Origin: an uncultured Desulfovibrio sp.
GTDB taxonomy: Bacteria; Desulfobacterota; Desulfovibrionia; Desulfovibrionales; Desulfovibrionaceae
Length of the DNA stretch: 64,000 nt
Assembly: GCA_937926875.1 (NCBI GenBank)
Contig: CALBAX010000015.1
Coordinates: 35,200 to 99,199, forward strand
Direction of reading: 5' to 3'
The position numbers and the translations under genes were made by a program. This document shows, in pieces, positions 1 through 9,667 of the stretch (positions within the stretch are counted from its first letter, which is position 1; each line of letters opens with the position of its first letter). The notes below the pieces were generated by a model. The model saw nothing but the letters and a program-made list of their open reading frames with translations, ran no database searches and was not told where the DNA came from.

Positions 1-2
1 CC

Positions 3-920
3 ATGGTCTTCTGCGGCCTCTACCCCTCGGAATCCGACGATTACGAGAACCTCAAGGCCGCGCTGGAAAAGCTCCAGCTCAACGATGCCGCCTTCAGCTT
101 CGAGCCCGAGACCTCCCAGGCCCTGGGCTTCGGCTTCCGCTGCGGCTTCCTGGGCCTCTTGCACATGGAGATCATCCAGGAACGTCTGGAACGCGAATTC
201 GAGGTGGACCTCATCGCTACGGCGCCCTCGGTCATCTACCGGGTGGACACCACCGACGGCAAGACGCTGGAGATCGACAACCCGGCCCACCTGCCCGACT
301 CCACCAAGATCAAGGCCCTTTACGAGCCCTATGTGAGCATGGACATCCACGTGCCCAACGAATACGTGGGCAATGTCATGAAGCTCTGCGAGGACAAGCG
401 CGGCACCCAGAAGAACCTGCACTATCTGGCCGCCAACCGCGTGGTGGTGACCTACGAGCTGCCCTTCGCCGAGATCGTCTATGACTTCTTCGACCGGCTC
501 AAGTCCTGCACGCGCGGCTACGCCAGCATGGACTACCAGCCCATCGACTACCGCGAATCCGATCTGGTGCGCCTGGACATCCTGCTCAACAGCGAGCCCG
601 TGGACGCCCTGGCCGTCATCGTGCACCGCGACCGCGCCTATACCTACGGCCGCTCGCTGGCCCTCAAGCTCAAGCGCACCATCCCGCGCCAGCTCTTCCA
701 GGTGGCCATCCAGGCGGCCATCGGGCAGAAGATCATCGCCCGCGAGACCGTGTCCGCCTTCCGCAAGGACGTGACCGCCAAGTGCTACGGCGGCGACATC
801 ACCCGCAAGCGCAAGCTGCTGGAAAAGCAGAAGGAAGGCAAAAAGCGCATGAAGCGCATGGGCAACGTGGAGCTGCCGCAGGAAGCCTTCCTGGCCGCCC
901 TCAAGGTGGGCGACGAGTAA
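3..920 (+). CDS. lepA: Elongation factor 4 (LepA), 3-prime part only
   Basis: This is the C-terminal half of the translational GTPase LepA/EF4, which acts on ribosomes by promoting back-translocation. The visible 305 residues correspond to roughly the second half of a protein usually about 600 residues long; the GTP-binding domain lies to the left of the window. Family-typical stretches are GFGFRCGFLGLLHMEI near residue 41 and the basic C-terminal tail with KRKLLEKQKEGKKRMKR. The first ATG in the window is an internal methionine (family context PMVFCGLYP), so it is not the true start. A strong terminator follows 23 bases after the stop. Confidence 0.96.
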   Translation: MVFCGLYPSESDDYENLKAALEKLQLNDAAFSFEPETSQALGFGFRCGFLGLLHMEIIQERLEREFEVDLIATAPSVIYRVDTTDGKTLEIDNPAHLPDSTKIKALYEPYVSMDIHVPNEYVGNVMKLCEDKRGTQKNLHYLAANRVVVTYELPFAEIVYDFFDRLKSCTRGYASMDYQPIDYRESDLVRLDILLNSEPVDALAVIVHRDRAYTYGRSLALKLKRTIPRQLFQVAIQAAIGQKIIARETVSAFRKDVTAKCYGGDITRKRKLLEKQKEGKKRMKRMGNVELPQEAFLAALKVGDE

Positions 921-942
921 GCGGCGTTTTCTGTACGGACGT

Positions 943-973
943 AAAAAGGCCACCCCGCAGGGTGGCCTTTTTT
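943..973. terminator. Bidirectional Rho-independent terminator
   Basis: A GGCCACCC/GGGTGGCC stem with a 4-base loop, preceded by an A-run and followed by a T-run, lies between the converging lepA and the membrane-protein gene at 1051, so it can serve both strands. Confidence 0.9.
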
Positions 974-1050
974 CATGCATCACGACCGGACAGGGCCGGG
1001 CAGCACATGCTGACGGCCTTGCTGGCGCCCGCCCCCTCCCGGCCGGTCCG

Positions 1051-2154
1051 TCAGCTGGCGGCTTTCTTCTTCCCGGCCGGAGGACGGGGCATCGTGCGCC
1101 GGGCCCGGCGTTCCGCGGCGCCGAACACGCATTCTTCCCGCGCCACGGGCAGGGCGTCCTCCCGGATCTTGCGGCGCTGCCGCCAGGCTTCCAGATGCGG
1201 CTTGCCGTAAAGCACGCCCTCACGCGGTTCCGGGGCCTCCGGCACCTTGCCGTAGGAAGGGGGCAGGTGCTCCGTCTCGCGGGAAGAGGCGGGCAGCTGG
1301 GGGCCACGCAGGGCCGCGGGCCGGAAATATCTGGTGGCCCAGGTCAGGGCCAGCACGTAGGCGGCCGCGAACAGGCTGGCGGCCGTGTCCCACGGCGGGG
1401 TGGCCGAAAGGGCCAGGCGCATCATCAGCGTGCCGATCACGAAGCCGGAATTGCGGAACACGGCATGGAAGGACGGCATGTAGCGCTGCGAGATGAGGAC
1501 CAGCGCGATGTCGGCGAAGATCAGCACCGTATAGATGGTCTCGAAAAAGCGCATGTCCTCGCCGGTGTGGATATGGATCCAGGCGTCCCGGATGCCGATG
1601 CCCAGGAAGATGGCGAACAGCGTCAGCGAGAGCAGCTTTTTGCTGATGACGAAACGCATGCGCATCTCCGGGCTCTGGATGTAGGCATAGCTGGAAGCCA
1701 GCCGCCCGTAGATGCCCAGGGCCACGAAGATCCCCAGGGCCCCCAGCGCCGTGACCGCGATGTGGATGACGGGATCGAGGTTCCCGGCGATGCTCACCGG
1801 TTCGGGCAGGTGTGCCAGTTCCTTGAAGGCATTGCGCAGCAGGATCAGGGCCAGGATCTCGAACTGCTTGCCCACGGACCGTGAAAAGGACGTGGAGATG
1901 ATGAAGATCAGGCTCATGACCTCCAGGCCCAGGATCAGGGTGAAGGCCAGCTGGATGGCGCTGAAATGGCTGTGGGGCGTCAGCTGGGCCAGGGCGGGCG
2001 GCAGCATGCCCTGCCGCTTGAGCTCCACGCAGCACAGGGCCGCCACGTAGATCCAGAAGATGACCAGCGCCACCTTGCGCTGGACGTGGGCACGCTCCCA
2101 ATTGTGGTGCAGCCAGTCAAAAATATCTGTGAGCCATTGCAGCTTGAGCAGCAT
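1051..2154 (-). CDS. Multispanning membrane protein of unknown function
   Basis: A 367-residue protein I do not recognise as a named family. It has several hydrophobic segments, for example around residues 28-45 (VALVIFWIYVAALCC), 70-90 (AFTLILGLEVMSLIFII), 130-150, 175-190 and 215-275, so it is an inner-membrane protein with about seven spans. The last 90 residues are hydrophilic, arginine/proline-rich and end in a lysine-rich tail, probably cytoplasmic. The start ATG has AAGGAGA eight bases upstream. It is divergent from the large FAD dehydrogenase, sharing a 264-bp intergenic region, but nothing in the sequence links their functions. Confidence 0.75.
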   Translation of the reverse strand: MLLKLQWLTDIFDWLHHNWERAHVQRKVALVIFWIYVAALCCVELKRQGMLPPALAQLTPHSHFSAIQLAFTLILGLEVMSLIFIISTSFSRSVGKQFEILALILLRNAFKELAHLPEPVSIAGNLDPVIHIAVTALGALGIFVALGIYGRLASSYAYIQSPEMRMRFVISKKLLSLTLFAIFLGIGIRDAWIHIHTGEDMRFFETIYTVLIFADIALVLISQRYMPSFHAVFRNSGFVIGTLMMRLALSATPPWDTAASLFAAAYVLALTWATRYFRPAALRGPQLPASSRETEHLPPSYGKVPEAPEPREGVLYGKPHLEAWRQRRKIREDALPVAREECVFGAAERRARRTMPRPPAGKKKAAS

Positions 2155-2418
2155 GGGGAATCTCCTTTCCGGGGATCAGGTGTGGCGCACAGCATCTTTC
2201 AAGTTCGGGAAAATGTAAAGAGGACAAGGCATGGCAGTCATGACAGGAATCGTTCCTGAAGCTTTTTTTCCCCGCCTTGTGCCACAACGGCCCCAGCATG
2301 GGGACGCGCTTGCCTTGCGCGGCCAATAGCAGTAAAAAACAAGGTTTCTCCACTTGTGCATCCGGCCCGCCAGGTCCGCGCACAAGGAAAATGCAGAAGA
2401 CAACGAGGTACCTACGCC

Positions 2419-5400
2419 ATGGCTCACAAGGGTCCGCACATATCCATCTCGCCTGACTATGTGGTCAACCGCATCCTGCGTATCAATATCGACGACTTCG
2501 CGGAGTGGCCCGAGTCTGTGCGGCATCTGGCCATTGCCATTGCCGAAGAACTGTTCCTGGTGGCCTACAACCCCTTCATCAACGTGGAGACCGTGCGCAA
2601 CAGCGTGCACGCCCGCTTCGAGCGGGAATCCATGGCCCTGGCCCACTATTTCGCCAACGCCATCGGCGAAGGCATCACCATGTTCTGGTCCGCCTACGAG
2701 GCCGAACGCAGTTTCCGCGAAGAACTGATCTCCGCCCTGCGCAACATCCTGCCTGGCGAGTGCATCCTTTCCTCGCCCTCCGCCCTGGTGGCCTCGGCCA
2801 CGGACGCCACGGACCTGCGCATGGAACTGCCCCTGCTGGTGGTGGAGCCCGACAGCGCCGAACAGGTGGCGGCCCTGGTGAAGCTGGCCAATGACATGAA
2901 GTTCGCCCTCATCCCGCGTGGCGGCGGCTCCGGCATGACCGGCGGCGCCGTGCCCGCCCGCAAGCGTACCGTCATCGTCAGCCTCACCCGCCTGACCAAG
3001 ATCGGCCCCATCGACCTTGAGGACATGACCGTCACCGTGGAAGCCGGCGCCATCACCCAGAACGTCATCAAGGCCGTGGATGCGGCCGGGGCGCTCTTCT
3101 CCGTGGACCCGGCCTCCAAGCAGGCCTCGTCCATCGGCGGCAACGTCTCCGAGAACGCCGGCGGCCCCAGCGCCTTCGAATACGGCACCACCCTGGACAA
3201 CCTGCTCTGGTGGCGCATGGTCACCCCCACGGGCGAGATCATCAGCGTGGAACGCGAGAACCATCCCCGCCACAAGATCCTGCCCGAAGAAACGGCCGTG
3301 TTCGTGGTCAAGGACATCAGCGGCGGCGTGCGCAACGTCATCCACCTGCGCGGCGACGAGATCCGCCTGCCCGGCCTGGGCAAGGACGTGACCAACAAGG
3401 CCCTGGGCGGCCTGCCCGGCATGCAGAAGGAAGGCGTGGACGGCATCATCACCGAAGCCTGCTTCATCATCCATCCCAAGCCCAGGTTCAAGCGCGTCAT
3501 GGTGCTGGAATTCTTCGGCCGCTCCATGCACCCCGCCGCCGTGGTGGTGCGCGAGCTGGTGGGCCTGCGCAACCGCATCCGCCAGGAAGGCGACTACGCC
3601 CACCTGTCCGCCCTGGAGGAATTCAACGCCAAGTACGTGCAGGCCATCGACTACAAGCGCAAGTCCCAGAAGTACGAGGGCCTGCCCATCTCGGTCATCA
3701 TCCTCCAGGTGGACGGCGACGACCCCTACCTGCTGGACAAGTGCGTCAACGACATCGTCTGCGTGGTGGAAGAACAGGACAACGTGGACATCATCGTGGC
3801 CCAGGACGACAAGGAAGGCGAGCGCTTCTGGGAAGACCGGCACCGCCTGTCGGCCATCGCCAAGCGCACGTCCGGCTTCAAGCTCAACGAGGACGTGGTC
3901 ATCCCCATGGACCGCATCCCGGATTTCGCCCTCTTCCTCGAACAGCTCAACCTGGAATGCACGGCCCAGGCCTACCGCTACGCCTTGCAGGAAGTGGGCC
4001 GTCTGCCCGGCTTCCCCATGGAAGACAAGGAATTCAACCGCGAGTTCTCCTTCGCCTCCAAGGTGGCGTCCGGCGACAACCCGCAGGCCGAGCTTTCCGA
4101 TACCGAGCTCTGGAAGCGGGCCGAAGCCTTTTTGGCCGGCATGGGCCAGAAGTATGCCCATCTGGACAAGAAGATCTCCAAGATCCGCGATTACATGGAA
4201 GCCAGCCGCATCGTGGTGGCCAGCCACATGCATGCCGGTGACGGCAACTGTCACGTGAACATCCCGGTCAATTCCAACGACGCCCACATGCTGGAAGAGG
4301 CCGAAGAGACCGCGGCCCGCGTCATGGCCGAATGCCAGGAGATGGGCGGCGAGGTCTCCGGGGAACACGGCATCGGCATCACCAAGATCTCCTTCCTCGG
4401 CAAGAGCAAGATGGACGCCCTGCGCGCCTTCAAGGAACGCGTGGACCCCCGCGACGTCATGAACCCGGCCAAGCTGGTGCATCGCGAACTGCCCGTGCGT
4501 CCCTTCACCTTCTCCTTCAACCGGCTCATCAACGACATCCACGCCAGCGGCCTGCCGGACAAGGAAAAGCTCATCAGCCTGCTGTCCACGGTGCAGGTCT
4601 GCACCCGCTGCGGCAAGTGCAAACAGGTCTGCTCCATGTGCTATCCCGAGCGCTCCATGCAGTACCATCCCCGCAACAAGAACATGGTGCTGGGCATGCT
4701 GCTGGAGGCCGTCTATTACTCGCAGGTCAACAAGGGCACCATCGACGACAACCTGCTGCGCTGGCTGCGCGACCTGGTGGAACACTGCACGGCCTGCGGC
4801 CGCTGCCTGGCCAACTGCCCGGTCAAGATCCCGTCCGGCGAAGTGGCCCTGACCCTGCGCTCCCTGCTGGAGCACGAGAACGCCGGCGGGCATCCCATCA
4901 AGAAACGGGCCCTGGAGTGGCTGGTGCAGGACGTGTCGTCCCGCGTGCCCAAGGCGGCCAAGATGGCTTCGCTGGGCCAGAAGGTGCAGAACAAGCTGCT
5001 GGGCATGGTGCCCTCCATGTGGAAGCAGCGCATGCAGAGCCCCATCTTTGCGGGCAGCGGCCCCAAGATGGGCTATACCAACCTTTATGAATCCCTGCGT
5101 CTGCACCGCGGTTCCGTGTTCGCGCCCAGGGAAGTGACGCCGGGCATGCCCTGCGTGCTCTACTTCCCCGGCTGCGGCGGCTCGCTCTTTTATGACCGCA
5201 TCGGTCTGGCGGCCATCATGCTGCTGCTGCACACCGGCCACGCCGTGGCCGTGCCGCCGCGCCACCTGTGCTGCGGCTATCCCCTGCTGGCCGCGGGCAT
5301 GGATACCGAATATGAAGACAACATGGCCCAGAACCGCCAGTATCTGGCCTCCATGCTGCGCAACCTCGTCAAGCAGGGCTTCGACGTGCGCTACCTGGCC

Positions 5401-5985
5401 ACGGCCTGCGGTTCCTGCCGTGACAGCCTGGCCCGCATGAAGCTCGACGAGCAGTTCCCGCAGCTGGAACAGAAGGACGTGAGCCAGATCGTCCTGCCCC
5501 TGCTCCAGCACGAGAGCATGGAAGCCCCGGTGGCCCCCGGCACCAGCGTGCTCTACCACGCGGCCTGCCACTGCGAATGGGCGGGCGTGCCCACCCTCAA
5601 GGGACAGGCCCAGCTCACCGGCGCCCTGGAACAGCTCTGCAAGGTCAAGGTCAGCACCATCCCCGGCTGCTGCGGCGAATCCGGCATGGGCGCCGTGACC
5701 TCCCCCACCATCTACAACCTGTTGCGCGCCCGCAAAAAGGAACGCCTGGCCCAGGCTTTCGAGCCCCAGCCCCAGACCGGCGCCTGCTACGCCGGGCCCA
5801 TCCTGGTGGGCTGCCCGTCCTGCAAGATCGGCATCGCCCGCTGCCTCATCCAGCTCAAGGAAAAGCACCCCGTGCTGCATGTGCTGGAATGGCTGGCCAA
5901 CCAGGTGGACGGAGAGGACCGCCGCCAGCGCTTCCGCCGCCGGGCCAACGAGACCCGCGGCGACGTGCGCATCGTCCAGAGCTAA
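2419..5985 (+). CDS. FAD/Fe-S D-2-hydroxyacid dehydrogenase (GlcD-GlcF-like fusion)
   Basis: A 1188-residue fusion of a flavin dehydrogenase and an iron-sulfur electron-transfer subunit, likely oxidising D-lactate or a similar 2-hydroxyacid at the membrane. Order: a distinctive N-terminal region (about 1-130); a PCMH-type FAD-binding domain with PRGGGSGMTGGAVP; a FAD-oxidase C-terminal domain with SHMHAGDGNCHVNIP and GEVSGEHGIGITK; two 4Fe-4S motifs, CTRCGKCKQVC near 727 and CTACGRCLANCP near 790; then two CCG-type cysteine-rich domains (HLCCGYP, TACGSC, and HAACHC with PGCCGESGMG). I chose the ATG at 2419 because GAGG precedes it and an upstream in-frame ATG at 2356 lacks one. Family membership is clear; the exact substrate is not. 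Confidence 0.9.
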   Translation: MAHKGPHISISPDYVVNRILRINIDDFAEWPESVRHLAIAIAEELFLVAYNPFINVETVRNSVHARFERESMALAHYFANAIGEGITMFWSAYEAERSFREELISALRNILPGECILSSPSALVASATDATDLRMELPLLVVEPDSAEQVAALVKLANDMKFALIPRGGGSGMTGGAVPARKRTVIVSLTRLTKIGPIDLEDMTVTVEAGAITQNVIKAVDAAGALFSVDPASKQASSIGGNVSENAGGPSAFEYGTTLDNLLWWRMVTPTGEIISVERENHPRHKILPEETAVFVVKDISGGVRNVIHLRGDEIRLPGLGKDVTNKALGGLPGMQKEGVDGIITEACFIIHPKPRFKRVMVLEFFGRSMHPAAVVVRELVGLRNRIRQEGDYAHLSALEEFNAKYVQAIDYKRKSQKYEGLPISVIILQVDGDDPYLLDKCVNDIVCVVEEQDNVDIIVAQDDKEGERFWEDRHRLSAIAKRTSGFKLNEDVVIPMDRIPDFALFLEQLNLECTAQAYRYALQEVGRLPGFPMEDKEFNREFSFASKVASGDNPQAELSDTELWKRAEAFLAGMGQKYAHLDKKISKIRDYMEASRIVVASHMHAGDGNCHVNIPVNSNDAHMLEEAEETAARVMAECQEMGGEVSGEHGIGITKISFLGKSKMDALRAFKERVDPRDVMNPAKLVHRELPVRPFTFSFNRLINDIHASGLPDKEKLISLLSTVQVCTRCGKCKQVCSMCYPERSMQYHPRNKNMVLGMLLEAVYYSQVNKGTIDDNLLRWLRDLVEHCTACGRCLANCPVKIPSGEVALTLRSLLEHENAGGHPIKKRALEWLVQDVSSRVPKAAKMASLGQKVQNKLLGMVPSMWKQRMQSPIFAGSGPKMGYTNLYESLRLHRGSVFAPREVTPGMPCVLYFPGCGGSLFYDRIGLAAIMLLLHTGHAVAVPPRHLCCGYPLLAAGMDTEYEDNMAQNRQYLASMLRNLVKQGFDVRYLATACGSCRDSLARMKLDEQFPQLEQKDVSQIVLPLLQHESMEAPVAPGTSVLYHAACHCEWAGVPTLKGQAQLTGALEQLCKVKVSTIPGCCGESGMGAVTSPTIYNLLRARKKERLAQAFEPQPQTGACYAGPILVGCPSCKIGIARCLIQLKEKHPVLHVLEWLANQVDGEDRRQRFRRRANETRGDVRIVQS

Positions 5986-6002
5986 ACGAGAGATGACACT
6001 GA

Positions 6003-6142
6003 TATGAGAGGGGAAGGGGACGTTATCGCTGCTGTCGCTGTCCGTCGCTTCCTCCATGGCGCCGGACACGGCCCTGCGGGCCACCTCCGGCGGCGTCCCC
6101 CTCCTCTCCCATGCTCCCCCATCCTTCGAAAAACGCTCACAG
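6003..6142 (+). repeat. Dispersed intergenic repeat, copy A
   Basis: This stretch begins with a G-rich segment (AGGGGAAGGGGAC) and ends with a C-rich one (CCCCATCCTTC). In the middle is CACGGCCCTGCGGGCCACCT, which matches the core of the other copies at 29715-29880, 57632-57767 and, inverted, 59531-59684. It lies between the FAD dehydrogenase and panD. See the separate finding. Confidence 0.6.
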
Positions 6143-6214
6143 GAGCCTGAGGGCTCCACGGCCCTGCCCGCCGCCATGCGCTGCCGCATGACGCACAGGC
6201 CCAAAGGAAACGCC

Positions 6215-6718
6215 ATGGAAAGAAAGGAAGTCACCCGCATGCTGGTGGGTGTCCGGCCCCAGGGGCAGGGCACCATCCGCGTCGTGGGCGCCAAGCTGCA
6301 CGGCATCGTGGTCACGGAATCCAAACTCAACTACCACGGCTCCATCACCATCGACACCGACATCCTCGAAGCAGCCAGCCTGCTGCCGCTGGAATACGTC
6401 TACATCTGGAACAAGCACAGCGGCTCCCGCATCGAGACCTATGTGCTGCCCGGCCCGCGCGGCAGCGGCGTGGTCTGCCTCAACGGCGCCGCGGCCCGTA
6501 CCTGCCAGGTGGGCGACGAGATCATCGTGGCCTCTTCCCGCGAGATCCCCGTCAGCGACTATCACGAGGGCTTCTCCTGCCGCGTGCTGACCTTCGACCA
6601 GAACGGCGGGCTGCCCAACCGCGTGGCCGAAAAGCTGGAATACCGCGTGGCCGCCAAGGACGACGGCACGGAATTCGTCATCATGGACATGGGCACCGGT
6701 CAGGAATGGATCGGCTAG
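6215..6718 (+). CDS. panD: Aspartate 1-decarboxylase precursor
   Basis: PanD converts L-aspartate to beta-alanine for pantothenate and coenzyme A synthesis in the cytoplasm, using a pyruvoyl group formed by self-cleavage at a Gly-Ser bond. The family core is clear: KLHGIVVTESKLNYHGSITID, with the predicted cleavage between Gly42 and Ser43, and the downstream RGSGVVCLNGAAAR segment. At 167 residues it is longer than the usual about 126, with about 18 extra residues at the N-terminus and a longer C-terminal tail (from REIPVSDYHE). The start at 6215 has AAAGGAAA just upstream; Met9 is an alternative. It stands alone, with no other pantothenate gene nearby. Confidence 0.9.
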   Translation: MERKEVTRMLVGVRPQGQGTIRVVGAKLHGIVVTESKLNYHGSITIDTDILEAASLLPLEYVYIWNKHSGSRIETYVLPGPRGSGVVCLNGAAARTCQVGDEIIVASSREIPVSDYHEGFSCRVLTFDQNGGLPNRVAEKLEYRVAAKDDGTEFVIMDMGTGQEWIG

Positions 6719-7416
6719 ACAGGCTGTTTTGACATGAAAGGGAAGGGAGCTTGACCGCCGCTGCCGCTCCTGTGGCTTCCGGCGGGAAAACCTCCCCTTC
6801 CCCCTCATGCTCCCCCATCCTGCAAACGGCGCGCACAAGGGACCTGGCGTTTCCTCTGCGCCGCCCCGCTGATGGCCACCGCCCCCCCATGACGGCAGGA
6901 CACCGCGGACACGGCCAGCCTCCCCTTCGTGCCTTCCCCATCTGCCCCGCTCCCCACAGCACAGGAGCCCACCGGGCATTGCCCCGCTCTTTTCCCACCG
7001 GGCCCGCTCCCCCGCAGCACCGGGGGACCATCCGGACGCGCGCAGTCTGCCGTGCCACATCACCTGCCCATCCTTCTGCAAAAAGCGCGTTGGGGGAGGA
7101 TGGGGGCTCGGGGGGAAGGTGGGCCCCCTGTGCGCCAGCCAAGGGTCCCTTCTTCCCCCGAAACCATCCATGTCTGCCCTCCTGTCCGCACTTGCGAAAG
7201 CAGCAACGGATTTTTATACTTGCATGTTGGCCGGGCGACCGCATGGCATGCCGCCATGTCCCGCGGCCCGGGGCCGAAAACGCCCGTCACGGCGCGAGAG
7301 CGCGCGTTCCTCCCCTGTTCCGGCAGGAGCCATGCACGCGGGGAAACGCTGTCCACGCGCCTGTCCGGGCCCGTTTTTCACTATCTCACCGCTCCAGCCG
7401 AGCAGCAGAGGAAGTT
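6719..7416. other. 698-bp intergenic region, no gene supported
   Basis: Very GC- and proline-codon-rich sequence between panD and the malic enzyme gene. Both strands stay open by composition, but no frame shows a recognisable protein or a good ribosome site. The first 120 bases (GAAAGGGAAGGGAGC to CTCCCCCATCCTGC) resemble the ends of the dispersed intergenic repeat. The last 200 bases before the malic enzyme are the likely promoter region. Confidence 0.5.
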
Positions 7417-8727
7417 ATGAGCTATACCAAGGAAGATGTCTGGAAATATCATGCGGAGCCCCGCCCCGGTAAGGTGGAAGTGCTGCCCTCCAAGCGGGGC
7501 GAGACCCAGGACGACCTGACCCTGGCCTATTCGCCCGGCGTGGCCGACGCCTGTCGCGCCATCGCGGCCGATCCCGCCGCCGCGGCCAGCCTCACCGCCC
7601 GCAGCAACCTGGTGGCCGTGGTCAGCAACGGTACGGCAGTGCTGGGCCTGGGCAACATCGGCCCCCTGGCGGGCAAGCCCGTCATGGAAGGCAAGGGCAT
7701 GCTCTTCAAGATGTTCGCCGACGTGGACGTCTTCGACCTGGAGCTGGCCACCACCGACCCCGACGAGCTCATCAACGTGGTCAAGACCCTGGAGCCCACC
7801 TTCGGCGGCATCAACCTGGAAGACATCAAGGCCCCCGAATGCTTCTACATCGAACAGAAGCTCAAGGAGATCATGAACATCCCCGTCTTCCATGACGACC
7901 AGCACGGCACCGCCGTCATCTCCGGCGCGGGCCTCATCAACGCGGCCCATATCGCCGGCCGCAAGATGGAAGACATGAAGGTCGTGGTGGTGGGCGCCGG
8001 CGCCGCCGGTATCGCCTGCGCCAACTTCTATGTCAGCCTGGGCGTCAAGCGCGGGAATATCTGGATGTTCGACAGCAGGGGCCTGATCCACAAGGGCCGT
8101 CAGGACACGCTGCATCCCACCAAGGTCGCCTTCGCGCAGGAAAAGGACGCCAGCCTGGCCGAAGCCATGCAGGGTGCCCATGTGTTCCTGGGCCTGTCCA
8201 AGCCCGGTCTGGTCACGCAGGACATGGTGCGCAGCATGGCCCCGCATCCCGTGATCTTCGCCTGTGCCAACCCGGTGCCCGAGATCACCTACGCCGAAGC
8301 CAAGGCCGCCCGTGACGATCTGCTCATGGGCACCGGCCGCTCCGACTGCCCCAACCAGATCAACAACGTGTCCGGCTTCCCCTTCATCTTCCGCGGCGCC
8401 CTGGACGTACAGGCCACGGAGATCAACGAGGCCATGAAGCTGGCTGCTGCCGAGGCCCTGGCCATGCTGGCCCGCGAAGACGTGCCCGAAGAAGTGAGCA
8501 GGGCCTACGGCGGCAAGAAGTTCAGCTTCGGCCCCGACTACATCATCCCCAGCCCGCTGGATCCGCGCATCATCGAATGGGTGACGCCCGCCGTGGCCCG
8601 TGCCGCCATGGAAAGCGGCGTGGCCCGCGCCCGCATCGAGGATCTGGACGCCTACCGCGCCGGCCTGCGTGAACGCGTGGCCCGCATGCGCCGCCGCGCC
8701 GACGCTGCCCGCCTGGCCAACGATTAA
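7417..8727 (+). CDS. NAD(P)-dependent malic enzyme, short form
   Basis: Oxidatively decarboxylates malate to pyruvate in the cytoplasm, linking C4 acids to pyruvate metabolism. The 436-residue protein has the two malic-enzyme domains and no phosphotransacetylase domain, so it is the short bacterial form. Visible landmarks are TLAYSPGVADACRAI, SNGTAVLGLGNIGPLAG, the metal-site region VFHDDQHGTAVISGAG, and the dinucleotide-binding VVVGAGAAGIACANF. The ATG at 7417 was chosen because GAGGAAG precedes it and homology starts here, although the frame is open back to 6751. A terminator follows at 8760. Confidence 0.93.
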   Translation: MSYTKEDVWKYHAEPRPGKVEVLPSKRGETQDDLTLAYSPGVADACRAIAADPAAAASLTARSNLVAVVSNGTAVLGLGNIGPLAGKPVMEGKGMLFKMFADVDVFDLELATTDPDELINVVKTLEPTFGGINLEDIKAPECFYIEQKLKEIMNIPVFHDDQHGTAVISGAGLINAAHIAGRKMEDMKVVVVGAGAAGIACANFYVSLGVKRGNIWMFDSRGLIHKGRQDTLHPTKVAFAQEKDASLAEAMQGAHVFLGLSKPGLVTQDMVRSMAPHPVIFACANPVPEITYAEAKAARDDLLMGTGRSDCPNQINNVSGFPFIFRGALDVQATEINEAMKLAAAEALAMLAREDVPEEVSRAYGGKKFSFGPDYIIPSPLDPRIIEWVTPAVARAAMESGVARARIEDLDAYRAGLRERVARMRRRADAARLAND

Positions 8728-8759
8728 GACAGACGGCCCCCATCTTAGGGAGCTTGTTG

Positions 8760-8785
8760 GGGGAGGCTGCCGCCTCCCCTTTCTT
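8760..8785 (+). terminator. Terminator after malic enzyme gene
   Basis: Perfect 8-bp stem GGGGAGGC/GCCTCCCC with loop TGCC followed by TTTCTTC. Confidence 0.75.
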
Positions 8786-8937
8786 CATGCCCGGCGCAGT
8801 CCGGCATCCCGGACCATAGCCCGTCATAACGCCACGATGCCCCCGGAAGGCACGAAAACGTTTTTTCCTGACCATAGATGCCTCTTGCGTCCGGAAGGCG
8901 GACAGGGCATTCTGAACGCAAAAAAAGGAGTTCCCTC

Positions 8938-9348
8938 ATGGCAGACATCACCGCCAAATATCTCGGCGACCTGCGCGTGGAATGCGTGCACCAGCAGAGC
9001 GGTACCGTGCTCGTCACTGACGCCCCCAAGGACAACAACGGCAAGGGCGAGGCCTTCTGCCCCACCGACCTCTGCGCCACGGCCCTGGCCGCCTGCGCCA
9101 TGACCATCATCGGCATCTACGGCCGGAACCACGGCGTGGACGTGACCGGCACCACCATCGAGATCAGCAAGACCATGAGCGCCAACCCGCGCCGCATCGG
9201 CAAGATCGAGATCATCTTCAACATGCCCGACCGTGACTTCTCCGAAAAGGAAAAGACCATGATCGAACGGGCCGCCCACACCTGCCCCGTGCACCTGAGC
9301 CTGCACCCCGAGACCGAGCAGGTCTTCACCTTCAAGTGGAGCCGCTAG
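8938..9348 (+). CDS. OsmC family peroxiredoxin-like protein
   Basis: A 136-residue OsmC/YhfA-type protein. The family reduces organic hydroperoxides with a pair of cysteines; here they are in DLCATALAAC (about residue 45) and in HTCPVHLSL (about residue 116). The spacing and the family-typical EAFCPTDL start of the central helix support the assignment. AAAAGGAG seven bases before the ATG makes the start secure. It is monocistronic: a terminator follows at 9374. The physiological substrate cannot be read from sequence. Confidence 0.9.
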   Translation: MADITAKYLGDLRVECVHQQSGTVLVTDAPKDNNGKGEAFCPTDLCATALAACAMTIIGIYGRNHGVDVTGTTIEISKTMSANPRRIGKIEIIFNMPDRDFSEKEKTMIERAAHTCPVHLSLHPETEQVFTFKWSR

Positions 9349-9373
9349 GGCCCTGCGGCAACGCGCATGACAC

Positions 9374-9402
9374 AAAAGGGAGGATCCTGTCCTCCCTTTT
9401 TT
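9374..9402 (+). terminator. Terminator after osmC-like gene
   Basis: AAGGGAGGA/TCCTCCCTT stem followed by six T residues. Confidence 0.85.
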
Positions 9403-9613
9403 CATGCCTTGCGGCAGCCGTCAGAGGCGGCGGTGGATCAGGCCGCCTGCCCCCCTGATGGCTGCCAGCGGCCAAAGTATGCGGCCAGCCTTGTTTCATC
9501 TCCTGGCCCTTTCGTCCCCCCTCTCCCTTCAAGACCGTGCGGCAGGATGCCGCGACAGCGGGCTCTCGGGAACGCCCTGCCGGGCCGGCGGGAACGGCCG
9601 GGGCCGGAAACGG

Positions 9614-9647
9614 AAAAAGCCCGTCCCCTGCGGGGGACGGGCTTTTT
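9614..9647. terminator. Bidirectional terminator ending the rnf operon
   Basis: AAAAAGCCCGTCCCC paired with GGGGACGGGCTTTTT. It lies 20 bases downstream of the apbE stop on the minus strand, so it is the likely end of the rnf transcript. Confidence 0.9.
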
Positions 9648-9667
9648 GCATCCATGAACGATCGATA

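Noticed and set aside
2176..6330. Minus-strand open frame of 1384 codons opposite the FAD dehydrogenase
   Set aside because: Histidine/glycine/valine-rich shadow of the GC-rich dehydrogenase gene; the plus strand has clear domains.
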